Assembly: GCA_023146255.1 (NCBI GenBank)
Contig: JAGLCJ010000014.1
Span: forward strand, 62,001 to 126,000
Length of the DNA stretch: 64,000 nucleotides
DNA from: Alcanivoracaceae bacterium
Lineage (GTDB): Bacteria; Pseudomonadota; Gammaproteobacteria; Pseudomonadales; Alcanivoracaceae
Direction: 5' to 3'
Below, in pieces: positions 8,135 to 16,844 of this stretch. Under the pieces are notes generated by a model. The model saw only the letters and a program-made list of their open reading frames with translations, had not been told where the DNA came from and did no database searches. The stretch's first letter is position 1. Each line of letters opens with the position of its first letter. A program made the position numbers and the translations under genes.

Positions 8135-9018
8135 AATGGCTTTCTCGCCCAGACCTGGGCCAACGTCAGGCCCGAGACAAGGTGCCAGATACCCCACATG
8201 GCGGTAATCAGGATCATGCCGCCCGCCTGCGGGAAGAAGGTGAACAGGATCATCAGGCCCAGTCCAGAGTTCTGGATTCCTACTTCCATAGTGACAGCGC
8301 GACGATCCGCCGCTGACAGACGCGCCAGCTTTCCTGCACCATGACCAACCAGCAGTGCCAGGCTGTTGTGTGCCATGACCAACAGCAAGATCCCGGCGGC
8401 ATGCTCCATGAATAGCGCGAAGTTTTTCTCCAGCGCCACCACGATAAAGCCGAGAAAAAGCAGCAGCGAGAACCAACGCATCGGTTGCTCCGAGCGCTCT
8501 GACTGCAACGGAAAGCGACGCCCCACTGCCATACCAAGAAAGATTGGTAATGCCAGCACCAGCGCCACCAGTAGCAGTACATTAACCGGATCGATAGCGA
8601 TCTGCTGCAGCAGTGGCCGGGTATCCGGGTTCAGCCAGCCGTAGAAGGCAAAATTCACCGGCGTCAGCACCACTGCCACCAGGCTGGAAACCGCCGTCAT
8701 GGTGACCGATACCGCAACATTGCCCCTGGCCATCCAGGTCATGACATTGGAAAAGGTACCGCCCGGACAGGAGGCAACCAGAATCATTCCCAGGGCAAAC
8801 TCCGGCGGCACAGAAAACAGCCAGGTGGCTGCACAGGTTGCCAGCGGCAGAAGCAGAAACTGGGCAATCAGCCCTGCCACCGGGGCTTTCGGTTGTGTCA
8901 GAAGGCGACTGAAGTCATCAGTTTTCAACTGCAATGATACGCCGAACATCATCAGCGCGATGGCAACATTCATGACCACCAGATCGGCGCTGTTGAAATC
9001 CATCTGCACCTCAGTCAT
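8131..9018 (-). CDS. Bile acid:sodium symporter (BASS) family protein
   Basis: 295 aa with 9-10 predicted membrane segments. The BASS motifs are visible: GMILVASCPGGTFSNVMTWMARGN around residue 80 and EVGIQNSGLGLMIL near residue 246, which in structurally known members line the sodium and substrate sites. Members import bile acids, pantoate, pyruvate or other organic acids with Na+. It overlaps the preceding monooxygenase gene by ATGA and the following epimerase gene by ATGA. Uptake of the operon's substrate is the natural inference. Confidence 0.88.
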   Translation of the reverse strand: MTEVQMDFNSADLVVMNVAIALMMFGVSLQLKTDDFSRLLTQPKAPVAGLIAQFLLLPLATCAATWLFSVPPEFALGMILVASCPGGTFSNVMTWMARGNVAVSVTMTAVSSLVAVVLTPVNFAFYGWLNPDTRPLLQQIAIDPVNVLLLVALVLALPIFLGMAVGRRFPLQSERSEQPMRWFSLLLFLGFIVVALEKNFALFMEHAAGILLLVMAHNSLALLVGHGAGKLARLSAADRRAVTMEVGIQNSGLGLMILFTFFPQAGGMILITAMWGIWHLVSGLTLAQVWARKPL

Positions 9019-10340
9019 GAAACCGTCGCCTGGGTGTGTGCGCGGCGATCAAGGTCAGACTTCAGCAGCCGGATATTCTCCAGCACCGCACCACGGTACT
9101 CATGCTTGCTAACGTAGTAGGCCATCCTCTCCAGCTGCAGATAGTGGTAGCCGCCATCCATACGCCGCTCGGCCTGCTGCTTCTTGAGCTTGCGGATCTT
9201 GCTGGCCGAGGCCTTCCCAGCCAACAGCTGATGGATATACAGCGCCACCATCTCTGCTTGCTCATTACGCCCCTCCCAACCAAGCCCGGTCGCTTCCACC
9301 ATGCCCATGACAAACAGGTTGTCGTAGTCGGGATGGAAAGCATTCAGATACAGGGCTGGTGCATCACCGTGCTGCCAGTTCAGATGCCGTCGATCGATAA
9401 AGGGATAATGCAGCTTGTATCCTGTCGCGGTCAGAATCAGGTCGTAATCGGCCTGGCTGCCATCGGCAAACGTCACGGTATTGCCGCTGACTGCACTGAT
9501 GTCTGGCCGCGGCTTGATGTCGCCATGACCAAGGTGATGCAACACCAGCGAATTGATCACCGGGTGGGATTCGTACATTCGGTAATCCGGGTCCGGCAAC
9601 CCATAGTCTGACGGCTTGCCCATAACCGCACGAATCAGCCAGGCATCAACGCGCTGCTTCAGCGGCCTTGGCAGCTTGATCTTGCCACCGAGCGTATCCA
9701 CCGGCTTGCCGAGCAGGAACTTTGGCAGAAAATAGTAGCCACGCCGCACCGACATATCGACACTGCGAGCCTGATGCACGGCGTCGACTGCAATATCTGC
9801 ACCGGAGTTGCCACAGCCAATAATCAGCACCCGCTTGTCGCGGAAAATATCAGCGTGCTTGTATGAGGAAGCATGCATCAGTTCACCGGCGAAATTGCCG
9901 GGCAAGGTAATCCTGTTCGGCTCGTGCAGGGTGCCATTGGCAATCAGCACACCATCAAACAGTCTGGTTGTCTGCTGACCGTCACAGCTTGTGGTCACTG
10001 ACCAACGACCTTCCTGTGGCTGCACTGAAATCACTTCGGTGGAAAATTCATAGTCCCGGTAAAGGTCGAACTGGCGCGCATAGTCACGGAAATATTCCGC
10101 CATCTGCCGATGATGGGGATAAATGGCAACGTCTTCTGCCATCGGAAACTCGCTGAACTCGGTCATCTTCTTCGATGAGATAAGATGCGCGGAGTCATAC
10201 ATGGTGCTGGTCGGGCTGTTGATATCCCATAGCCCGCCGACGTCGCTGTGGATTTCAAAGCCGATAAACGGAATATCGTATTTTTTCAGATTCCGGGCTG
10301 TGGCCAGTCCCATGGGGCCAGCCCCGATCACTGCGTACAT
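9015..10340 (-). CDS. Flavin-containing monooxygenase
   Basis: 441 aa. FAD motif GAGPMG (residues 6-11), FMO-identifying motif F150-x-G-x3-H156-x3-Y160, and a second Rossmann motif GCGNSG (175-180) for NADPH. The family adds one oxygen to soft nucleophiles or performs Baeyer-Villiger oxidation. It is the first gene of a coupled five-gene operon; GAGGATCC precedes the ATG. It is divergent from an AraC-type regulator, 113 nt away. The order regulator/FMO/SDRs resembles the mymA locus of Mycobacterium tuberculosis (AraC-type VirS divergent from the FMO MymA), although transporters replace the acyl-CoA synthetase here. Confidence 0.9.
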   Translation of the reverse strand: MYAVIGAGPMGLATARNLKKYDIPFIGFEIHSDVGGLWDINSPTSTMYDSAHLISSKKMTEFSEFPMAEDVAIYPHHRQMAEYFRDYARQFDLYRDYEFSTEVISVQPQEGRWSVTTSCDGQQTTRLFDGVLIANGTLHEPNRITLPGNFAGELMHASSYKHADIFRDKRVLIIGCGNSGADIAVDAVHQARSVDMSVRRGYYFLPKFLLGKPVDTLGGKIKLPRPLKQRVDAWLIRAVMGKPSDYGLPDPDYRMYESHPVINSLVLHHLGHGDIKPRPDISAVSGNTVTFADGSQADYDLILTATGYKLHYPFIDRRHLNWQHGDAPALYLNAFHPDYDNLFVMGMVEATGLGWEGRNEQAEMVALYIHQLLAGKASASKIRKLKKQQAERRMDGGYHYLQLERMAYYVSKHEYRGAVLENIRLLKSDLDRRAHTQATVS

Positions 10341-10453
10341 GGTGGATCCTCGACGAGAGCGGGATGGATTTCGTTTCCCAGTGCGTTCAGACTACGGCGA
10401 AAGCATGAACAGGAAACGGCTCCCTCGGGACCGGACTTCGGTTAATTCAGGAC

Positions 10454-11413
10454 ATGGAATCCCACCACCCCACCGTCACATTGCGTTTCTCCCAGGCGAT
10501 CCGTCAGGCAGCCGGCCGTCTCGGCATTGCCCTGCCCGTTGCCGGCCCGGACAGCGAGCGAGTGCCACTGGAAACCCAGGACGCCCTCTGGGAGGCATTC
10601 TGCAGCGCCTCACAGGAACCCTTGATTGGCTTGCAGTTAGGGCTGGAGTTGCAGGCGGGTCACCTTGATCTCGCCGGCCTGTTGCTGATGAGTTGTGAAA
10701 CCTACGGCGAGTCTCTGGAAGCACTGCTTGAGTACTACCCGATTGTCGGCGAGGGCGGCGATTTCAGCATCGAGACCGATGGCGATGAGGTACGCCTGAG
10801 TTACCTGCCGCACTATCATGTGCGGGTGGCGGAACGGGTCGAGAACGTCATGGCGGCGCTGCTCAACCTCAGTCATTGGAACAGCGGCGGAGCGTTCCGC
10901 GCCAGCCGTATTGAGATGAGCCATGGCGCTCTGGACCAACCTGAGCGCTATACCGAACTGCTCGGCTGCCCGGTGCAGTTCGGCTGTCATCGGAACAGCA
11001 TCTGCTTCTCAGGCTCGCTGTTGTCGCTGCCGCTTATTCAGGCGAATGCCGCCATGCGCGATCAGCTGCGACGGCTGGCCGATGAAAAGCTCGGCCAACT
11101 CGGCGATGACAGCCTCGCCAGACAGGTTGCGGATCTGATTTGCAAACGGCCGCGCTGGGGCAAGGAAAGGATTGCTGAGCACTTCTCCATCAGCGGTCGC
11201 CATCTGATTCGCCTGCTGACAGATGAAGGCCTGACCTTCAAGCAGATCCGTGACCGTGAGCTGTTGCAGCTGGCACAACAGGCCCTGCAGGAAGGCATTC
11301 GTATTACCGACGTGGCGATTCAGCTCGGCTTTTCGGATGAGAGTGCATTTGCCAAAGCATTTCGACGCTGGACCGGCATGTCGCCGGCCCAATATCGCCA
11401 TCAGCAACACTAA
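10454..11413 (+). CDS. AraC family regulator with arabinose-binding-like N-terminal domain
   Basis: 319 aa. Residues about 15-200 match the ligand-binding domain of VirS/OruR-type AraC proteins, and residues about 222-316 the two-HTH DNA-binding domain (RIAEHFSISGRHLIRLLTDEG, then ITDVAIQLGFSDESAFAKAFRRWTG). It is transcribed away from the flavin monooxygenase operon across a 113-nt gap, so it very probably activates that operon. The inducer is unknown; VirS-type members respond to acids or fatty acids. Independent of the exosortase gene 50 nt downstream as far as can be seen. Confidence 0.88.
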   Translation: MESHHPTVTLRFSQAIRQAAGRLGIALPVAGPDSERVPLETQDALWEAFCSASQEPLIGLQLGLELQAGHLDLAGLLLMSCETYGESLEALLEYYPIVGEGGDFSIETDGDEVRLSYLPHYHVRVAERVENVMAALLNLSHWNSGGAFRASRIEMSHGALDQPERYTELLGCPVQFGCHRNSICFSGSLLSLPLIQANAAMRDQLRRLADEKLGQLGDDSLARQVADLICKRPRWGKERIAEHFSISGRHLIRLLTDEGLTFKQIRDRELLQLAQQALQEGIRITDVAIQLGFSDESAFAKAFRRWTGMSPAQYRHQQH

Positions 11414-11464
11414 TCAACGTGCTACCATGACCGCCATCTGTGCCACCGCGAAGGGATTCACGGC

Positions 11465-12922
11465 ATGCTCGCCCACTTGCGCACTTCTGTACTGGTATCG
11501 ATTACCGCACTGCTATGCGTCGGCTGGTTAACCTTACCGGCCTGGCCTTCGATTGTCGGCGTCTGGTTCGATGATGGAACCTACTCTCATGGACTGCTGC
11601 TGATAGCGGTCTGCGTCTGGCTGGTCTGGCGCAGTGTGCGTCAACACGGCTGGCCAATCGCTAATGTCGACTGGCGCTGGCTGATTCCGCTATTCATTAT
11701 TGTTGTACTGTTTCGTCTTTCCAGCATGGCCGCACTAGAGCTGCCGCAACGCCTGCTGCTGGTACCGTTACTATTATGTTTGACTGGCGCCCTCGGTGGC
11801 CGCGCCTGGCTAAAGCTTGTTCTTTTTCCGCTGATACTGATGTCACTGGCGATTCCCATGTGGGGCCTGCTGATAGCACCACTGCAAGCACTGGCCGTGC
11901 TGGTGGTCAGCAACCTGCTGGCGCTGATTAACATACCGGCCAGCATTGACGAAACTCATATTCGCATTGCTGCCGGCACCTTCGCTGTATCCCAGGGCTG
12001 TAGCGGCTTGCGTTATCTGCTGGTCGCCGCTGCGATTACCCTGCTGTGGGGGCACCTGTACCTGCGCGACCTGCGCATCATTCTGTTTTATTTCCTGATC
12101 GGGACAGCATTGGCGCTGGTCAGCAACTGGGTCCGGATCGCTGCACTGATCCTGATCGGCCATTACACCGATATGCAGCATCCGCTCATGGCGGATCACA
12201 ATAACTTTGGCTGGTATATATTCGCGGCGGCATTACTGCCTCTTTTCTGGATTGGTCGCCAGCTACCACATCGCGATCAGGGCGCAGCAAACGAGCCTGA
12301 GCCTGAGCCGGCCCCGTCTGCGGCGCATCCGCTTATCACAGTCACGATATTGGCCTCACTGATACTGCCGGCCCTATTCCTGAAAGTTGTGCCTGACATG
12401 CGACTCCTGCATGCACCCTTGGCCGCCGAAGGCTGGCAAGCCGTGCAGCCGCGTCCGCAAGACTGGCAACCGGTGATGCCCGGCGCCGACCTGCGCTGGC
12501 ATCTGGCCTACCAGAATCATGATGGTGCGCGAATCCGTCTGAACCTTTACTGGTACAACCACCAGCGGCCCGGCGCTGAATTGCTTGCGGAAAATAATGT
12601 TCTGCTCACCGACAACTGGCGTAGTAACAGCATCGTCAGATCCTGCCCTCAGGCCTGGCGCTGCAGTCAGATTCAGCAGGATGGCAATGAGCGGGTAATG
12701 ATGTACAGCTATCTGGTCAACGGCAGGCTGGTCATCTCGCCCGTGATGCTGAAGCTACAGCAGTTGCTGGCCGGGCTAAGCGGCAATACCGGCGCCGCAT
12801 TGATCGCTGTTGACACGGATTGCCAGCACAGCTGCACAACTGCACTAATGGTGCTACCTGAACAGGCCAACGGCATATTGAATGACTTTTTTGATCAGCT
12901 CGGCACCGGAGTATCACTATGA
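11465..12922 (+). CDS. xrtA: Exosortase A fused to an EpsI domain
   Basis: 485 aa integral membrane transpeptidase-like protease. Residues about 1-275 hold 8 or more membrane segments with the exosortase catalytic residues Cys179 (SQGCSGLRYL), Arg224 (NWVRI) and His245 (DHNNFGW). Residues about 305-485 are an EpsI-type periplasmic domain (WQAVQPRPQDWQPVMPGADL..., NLYWYNHQRPGAELLAENN). Exosortases cut PEP-CTERM signals at the inner membrane. The fused XrtA-EpsI form is known from other XrtA loci. The three PEP-CTERM proteins in this window are its predicted substrates. Its stop overlaps the next gene by ATGA, so that lipoprotein is coupled to it. Confidence 0.93.
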   Translation: MLAHLRTSVLVSITALLCVGWLTLPAWPSIVGVWFDDGTYSHGLLLIAVCVWLVWRSVRQHGWPIANVDWRWLIPLFIIVVLFRLSSMAALELPQRLLLVPLLLCLTGALGGRAWLKLVLFPLILMSLAIPMWGLLIAPLQALAVLVVSNLLALINIPASIDETHIRIAAGTFAVSQGCSGLRYLLVAAAITLLWGHLYLRDLRIILFYFLIGTALALVSNWVRIAALILIGHYTDMQHPLMADHNNFGWYIFAAALLPLFWIGRQLPHRDQGAANEPEPEPAPSAAHPLITVTILASLILPALFLKVVPDMRLLHAPLAAEGWQAVQPRPQDWQPVMPGADLRWHLAYQNHDGARIRLNLYWYNHQRPGAELLAENNVLLTDNWRSNSIVRSCPQAWRCSQIQQDGNERVMMYSYLVNGRLVISPVMLKLQQLLAGLSGNTGAALIAVDTDCQHSCTTALMVLPEQANGILNDFFDQLGTGVSL

Positions 12923-14511
12923 AATCCGCTGCGCATGGCACGCTGATTATTCTGCTGATAGTTCTGACAGGTTGCCAATCAGAGCTTCCCGATCAGACCG
13001 CGATGGCCGACGCAAGAGCCGTCGCACGTCCCGCTCTGCCAGGCACGCCAATGAAGCTGGTGCCACAAACACCACCCCAGGCGGACCATGATGGTGTTCG
13101 CGTTTCCATCGTTTTGCCACGCGATACTGTACAACAGGCGGAGCAACTTCAGCTGCTGGATGCTCAAGGGGCGATTGTTTCAGTGCAACGACAGATTCGC
13201 TTGCACTGGCCAACAACCGCCGCCGGCAACCATGGCATCCGAGTGATAGAGCTGCGTATCCCAGGGCTGGCGGAGCAGCTTCTGGCGCAGGACTTTTACC
13301 TCAAGCTCGCCGATGCCGCGACTCCGACTCAGGAACCTGTTGTTATCCGACCTCTCGGCACGGTCGCCATGCTGCCGGCCGAATGGCATATCCGGTCCAT
13401 GCTATTTGATCAGGCACTGCCACTGAATAATCCGCACTGGTTCGATCAAGCCATGCTCGCCTTTACCTATACAGCCACCAATCGGTTGCCGGATAGCGTC
13501 ATGGCATCGGAACGCATCCGGCTGGACGACCATGAACCCTGGCTGTTTGACCGTGCCAGCACCCTGTTTCAGGTTTATTTCCGCAGCGGCGTGCCATGGC
13601 ACTATGCGGAAGCCGAGCAGGCCAGCCGTATTTATGCCAACAGCCTTGACCCACAGGGCTGGTTCCGCGCCAAGCCCGGCGACCTCAAGTATGTTTATCC
13701 TCGCTCATTACTGTACCGCTGGATGCTGTTTGGCGAGGATCATCAGCGCGGCCATATAGAAAGGATGGCCCGACTCGGCAACAGCTGGACCATCGACGGC
13801 CGCAGCGCCCGCTTCTGGACCGAGCGTCACGTCAATTATGCGCTGGCTACTGCCGTGCATGCCTGGGAGCTGACGGGTGCGACACAACATCAGCAACGCA
13901 TCGATGCGCTGATCAATGATCTGCTTGCCATGAGTGCGGCGGGCGAAGGGGGCGCAGCTTACAGTTGCCCCGCCCATCGGCTGGAAGCCCATGAAGGGAA
14001 AAGCAGCAACCAGATGGTGTGCTCACCATGGATGCTGGCGTTGCTTGGACAAACCCTGGATTACTACCACCAGCTAAGCAACGACCCTCGCGCAGCGACG
14101 CTGCTGTCGCAATTCCACCGGTTCCTGCTCCGCGATGGACTTTATCGCGTACCTGCCGACTCCGCCGATGTCAAATTACGCGGCATGCTGCTGCCGTGGT
14201 ACTTGGCCGGCCCCGGCTATGGCTTCTCCGACAATGGTCCGTTTGGCGATCTTGAACATGCCTGTGATGTCGCCGGCTTACTGGCGCGTAGTGGCCAGAT
14301 CAGACAGAAAGTAGAGAAGTTGCCCGCCGAACACGATCTGGCTTTGCAGGCGCTGATGCAGAGCTGCCAGTTCAATCTGCAGATGTGGCACCGTCCTGGT
14401 TCGGATACGCAGCACGGCAAACCGGTTTGGCGATTGGCCCCGGCGCGCAAATACAACTGGTGGTTTGGCAGTACCCAGCAGCTGACCTGGTGGCTATCAG
14501 CGCCGCGCTAA
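12919..14511 (+). CDS. Lipoprotein of unknown function coupled to exosortase
   Basis: 530 aa. Signal sequence with lipobox LTGC (Cys19). After a beta-rich 120-residue part (SIVLPRDTVQQAEQLQLL..., IRVIELRIPGL), residues about 180-525 are Trp/Tyr-rich helical repeats (GWFRAKPGDLKYVYPRSLLY, RFWTERHVNYALATAVHAWE) that recall the alpha/alpha toroid of polysaccharide lyases and hydrolases. No catalytic motif could be assigned, so the function is unknown. It overlaps xrtA by 4 nt, which argues for a role in sortase-linked surface assembly or polysaccharide trimming. Its 3' end overlaps the convergent gene at 14497 by 15 nt. Confidence 0.7.
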   Translation: MKSAAHGTLIILLIVLTGCQSELPDQTAMADARAVARPALPGTPMKLVPQTPPQADHDGVRVSIVLPRDTVQQAEQLQLLDAQGAIVSVQRQIRLHWPTTAAGNHGIRVIELRIPGLAEQLLAQDFYLKLADAATPTQEPVVIRPLGTVAMLPAEWHIRSMLFDQALPLNNPHWFDQAMLAFTYTATNRLPDSVMASERIRLDDHEPWLFDRASTLFQVYFRSGVPWHYAEAEQASRIYANSLDPQGWFRAKPGDLKYVYPRSLLYRWMLFGEDHQRGHIERMARLGNSWTIDGRSARFWTERHVNYALATAVHAWELTGATQHQQRIDALINDLLAMSAAGEGGAAYSCPAHRLEAHEGKSSNQMVCSPWMLALLGQTLDYYHQLSNDPRAATLLSQFHRFLLRDGLYRVPADSADVKLRGMLLPWYLAGPGYGFSDNGPFGDLEHACDVAGLLARSGQIRQKVEKLPAEHDLALQALMQSCQFNLQMWHRPGSDTQHGKPVWRLAPARKYNWWFGSTQQLTWWLSAPR

Positions 14512-15651
14512 CCTCGGTGGCGGCGCAATCACGTAGTCACGGAAACGAGACGGATTGCCTTGCTCGCCCGCCTCCGCGGCGCGGGCAATGTTGTACATCT
14601 CCCGCGCCGTTACATAGTGCAGTGCGTAATTCTTACCATCGTTATAACGACTTTCCAGATAGTCATGCATGGCGTGCATCGGCTCACCCAGCAGCGTATC
14701 CATATCGCCATCCTGTGTGCCATGGGTGTGAATCTTGATAAACAACCAGTCTGGCCGACCGCTGACGCTGATCCCCGCCTTGACCCAGAGATCGACACGC
14801 TCCGCGGTTGGCGGCATGGACCGGCGGATATCGCTGTTTTCGATTCTCGGCATCATCCCCCATTTTCTTTGCTTCCAGTTCAGCATCAATGGGCCCTGAA
14901 TGATCATCAGATCACCCCGCAGTTTCTCACCGACGCTCACCGGCACACCATGGTTATGTGATTTGCATTGCCCATCGCGACCCTTGGCGTAGTAAAGACT
15001 GTTTACGGTAGCGGTCTGGGTGTCACTGGGCGCAGAAGGCAAGGTGAAATCGGCATAGCAACCCTGCTCGGCAAGTATCGCCAGCTCATTGTTGACGCCG
15101 CACCAACGGCCATCGGCGCGCGAGTTATCCAGCGCCCAGTTGCCGTGAATAAAGCTCCAGGCATAGCGGCCATCGGCATGGCGCGGCACCAATCCATGTC
15201 GCTCATCCAGAGTGCGCAAAAAACGCGACAGCTTTTCGCGCAGACCATCAGCAGTATCGTTGTCATGATGAAGGTGAATTTCCACTTCGCCATAGCCCTG
15301 CTGACACAGCTCGGCCAGATTTTCCAGATGCTCCTGCCGATACTCCTCTTCCGGATAGAAGAACGTATGCTGCGGCGGACGACCTTCGGCATCGGCATGG
15401 CGCGATGCCAGAAGCGGATAGTCCCTGCACCAGCGCGCAACTCTGGCCCGCTCCTGATCAACAGTTGCCTTGCCCCACTGTGGCTCATAGTGATCAACAA
15501 AGCAGAACATAATATGCACGGGATTTCCGATGACCTGCTGTCGACGGGCGAGCAGATAATTGGCAATCCACAGATGCATGTTGCGTTGTCTCAGCAACAA
15601 ATACAGAGCCAATGTGCCAAGTACAACCAGTGTTATCAACACGACCAACAT
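14497..15651 (-). CDS. Membrane-anchored protein of the EPS operon, possible deacetylase
   Basis: 384 aa from the ATG at 15651, chosen because it lies 2 nt after the glycosyltransferase stop; a longer frame to 15723 is inside that gene. One N-terminal membrane segment (LVVLITLVVLGTLALYLLLR) is followed by a soluble domain with FCFVDHYEPQWG, EVEIHLHHDND, a Trp-rich middle and WLFIKIHTHG. The His/Asp clusters resemble those of the glycoside hydrolase/deacetylase superfamily of TIM barrels, but the NodB motif is not clear, so this is a tentative call. It is the last gene of the 12-gene minus-strand EPS operon. A periplasmic polysaccharide-modifying role is inferred. Confidence 0.65.
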   Translation of the reverse strand: MLVVLITLVVLGTLALYLLLRQRNMHLWIANYLLARRQQVIGNPVHIMFCFVDHYEPQWGKATVDQERARVARWCRDYPLLASRHADAEGRPPQHTFFYPEEEYRQEHLENLAELCQQGYGEVEIHLHHDNDTADGLREKLSRFLRTLDERHGLVPRHADGRYAWSFIHGNWALDNSRADGRWCGVNNELAILAEQGCYADFTLPSAPSDTQTATVNSLYYAKGRDGQCKSHNHGVPVSVGEKLRGDLMIIQGPLMLNWKQRKWGMMPRIENSDIRRSMPPTAERVDLWVKAGISVSGRPDWLFIKIHTHGTQDGDMDTLLGEPMHAMHDYLESRYNDGKNYALHYVTAREMYNIARAAEAGEQGNPSRFRDYVIAPPPRLARR

Positions 15652-15653
15652 CG

Positions 15654-16844
15654 TCAACTCCGCTTCCTGTCGGCTTCGATCTGCCGGAAAAGGCCCGCCA
15701 GTTGCAGCGCGTTGTTGCGCCACTGGCGATGTTCAAGAATGTAGCGGCGGGCCTGATCACCAACCTGACGGATCTGGTCCGGTGCCAGCGCCAGCAGGAT
15801 CTCAAGACAACGCTGCATGTCTCCGCGCGGAAACAGCCAGCCGGTGACGCCATCTTCAATTACCTCGGCAATCGGGCCGTAATCCGGGGCCACTACCGGC
15901 ACTCCCATGGCCATCAACTCGAACAACTTCATCGGCGAACCATAGGTATTCGAATCGGGCAGCACTGAAACATCCATGGCCGAAAGCAGCTCTGGCACCT
16001 GATCATGCGGCACCGCGCCGGTGAAGACGGCATGATTGCTGACACCATGATTCTGCAGAGATGCCTCGACTCGGGTACGGGTCTTGCCGTCACCCACCAG
16101 CAGCAGTGCAATGTCGTCACGCTTGGCCAGTTGCGGTGCCGCCTCGTCAATAAAGCGATGGATGCCGTGCCACTCGATAAAGGCGCCGAGATAGCCGCAC
16201 ACCAGCTTGTCATCAATACCGAGGCGTCGACGGGTGGCGTGACGATCGGTGCGGGTCGGATCAAAGCGGGAAGTGTCTGCGGCATTCGGACTGATGATAA
16301 CGGCACTGAGAGTGCCATGGGCAGCCAGCACCTGATCACGAAAGGCACTGGAAACGAATACCAGACCATCGCAATGGTTGAACACCCAACGTTCTATTCG
16401 TCGCGCCAATGACCGCATCAGCAACGGCCGCACCCGCGGCATCACCGCAGAATCGTTTACTTCCAGCACAATCGGTATGCCGCGCTGACGCGCGAGCAGC
16501 ACCCCCGCAAACAGGAACAGGGAATAACGTTCATAGATCCAGATGCTGCTGTCCCGCTTGAGGCGTGCGCGAAGCCGCCACCAGGCCACCAGGTTATAGA
16601 ACAGTTCAGAAAGCTCAAACAGCCATTCCGGCGCCCTGGATGCCAACCCTGACAGCAGGCGCGATAGCAGTCCCGGCGGCTTGCCTGATGCAGGCAACTC
16701 CGGTGCTTCGGGATCCGCACCAGGCAGGGAAAGAATCTCAACAGCGAACCCAAGCTCGCGTAATGCACCAGCAACGCTGCGAATATGCACGCCCTCAACA
16801 CTGCGGCCACGGGTGCGATGATGATAAAGCACTTTTTCAGTCAT
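15654..16844 (-). CDS. Glycosyltransferase family 4
   Basis: 396 aa GT-B enzyme. The C-terminal Rossmann domain has CGYLGAFIEWHGI, ALLLVGDGKTR and the donor-binding segment DSNTYGSPMKLFELMAMGVP, in which the first Glu of the usual E-x7-E is replaced by Tyr, a common variant. The start at 16844 (MTEKVLYHHRTRGRS) overlaps the upstream glycosyltransferase by 8 nt; an extension to 17144 is rejected because it lies in that gene. It adds a nucleotide-sugar residue to the lipid-linked EPS repeat on the cytoplasmic side; sugar unknown. Confidence 0.88.
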   Translation of the reverse strand: MTEKVLYHHRTRGRSVEGVHIRSVAGALRELGFAVEILSLPGADPEAPELPASGKPPGLLSRLLSGLASRAPEWLFELSELFYNLVAWWRLRARLKRDSSIWIYERYSLFLFAGVLLARQRGIPIVLEVNDSAVMPRVRPLLMRSLARRIERWVFNHCDGLVFVSSAFRDQVLAAHGTLSAVIISPNAADTSRFDPTRTDRHATRRRLGIDDKLVCGYLGAFIEWHGIHRFIDEAAPQLAKRDDIALLLVGDGKTRTRVEASLQNHGVSNHAVFTGAVPHDQVPELLSAMDVSVLPDSNTYGSPMKLFELMAMGVPVVAPDYGPIAEVIEDGVTGWLFPRGDMQRCLEILLALAPDQIRQVGDQARRYILEHRQWRNNALQLAGLFRQIEADRKRS

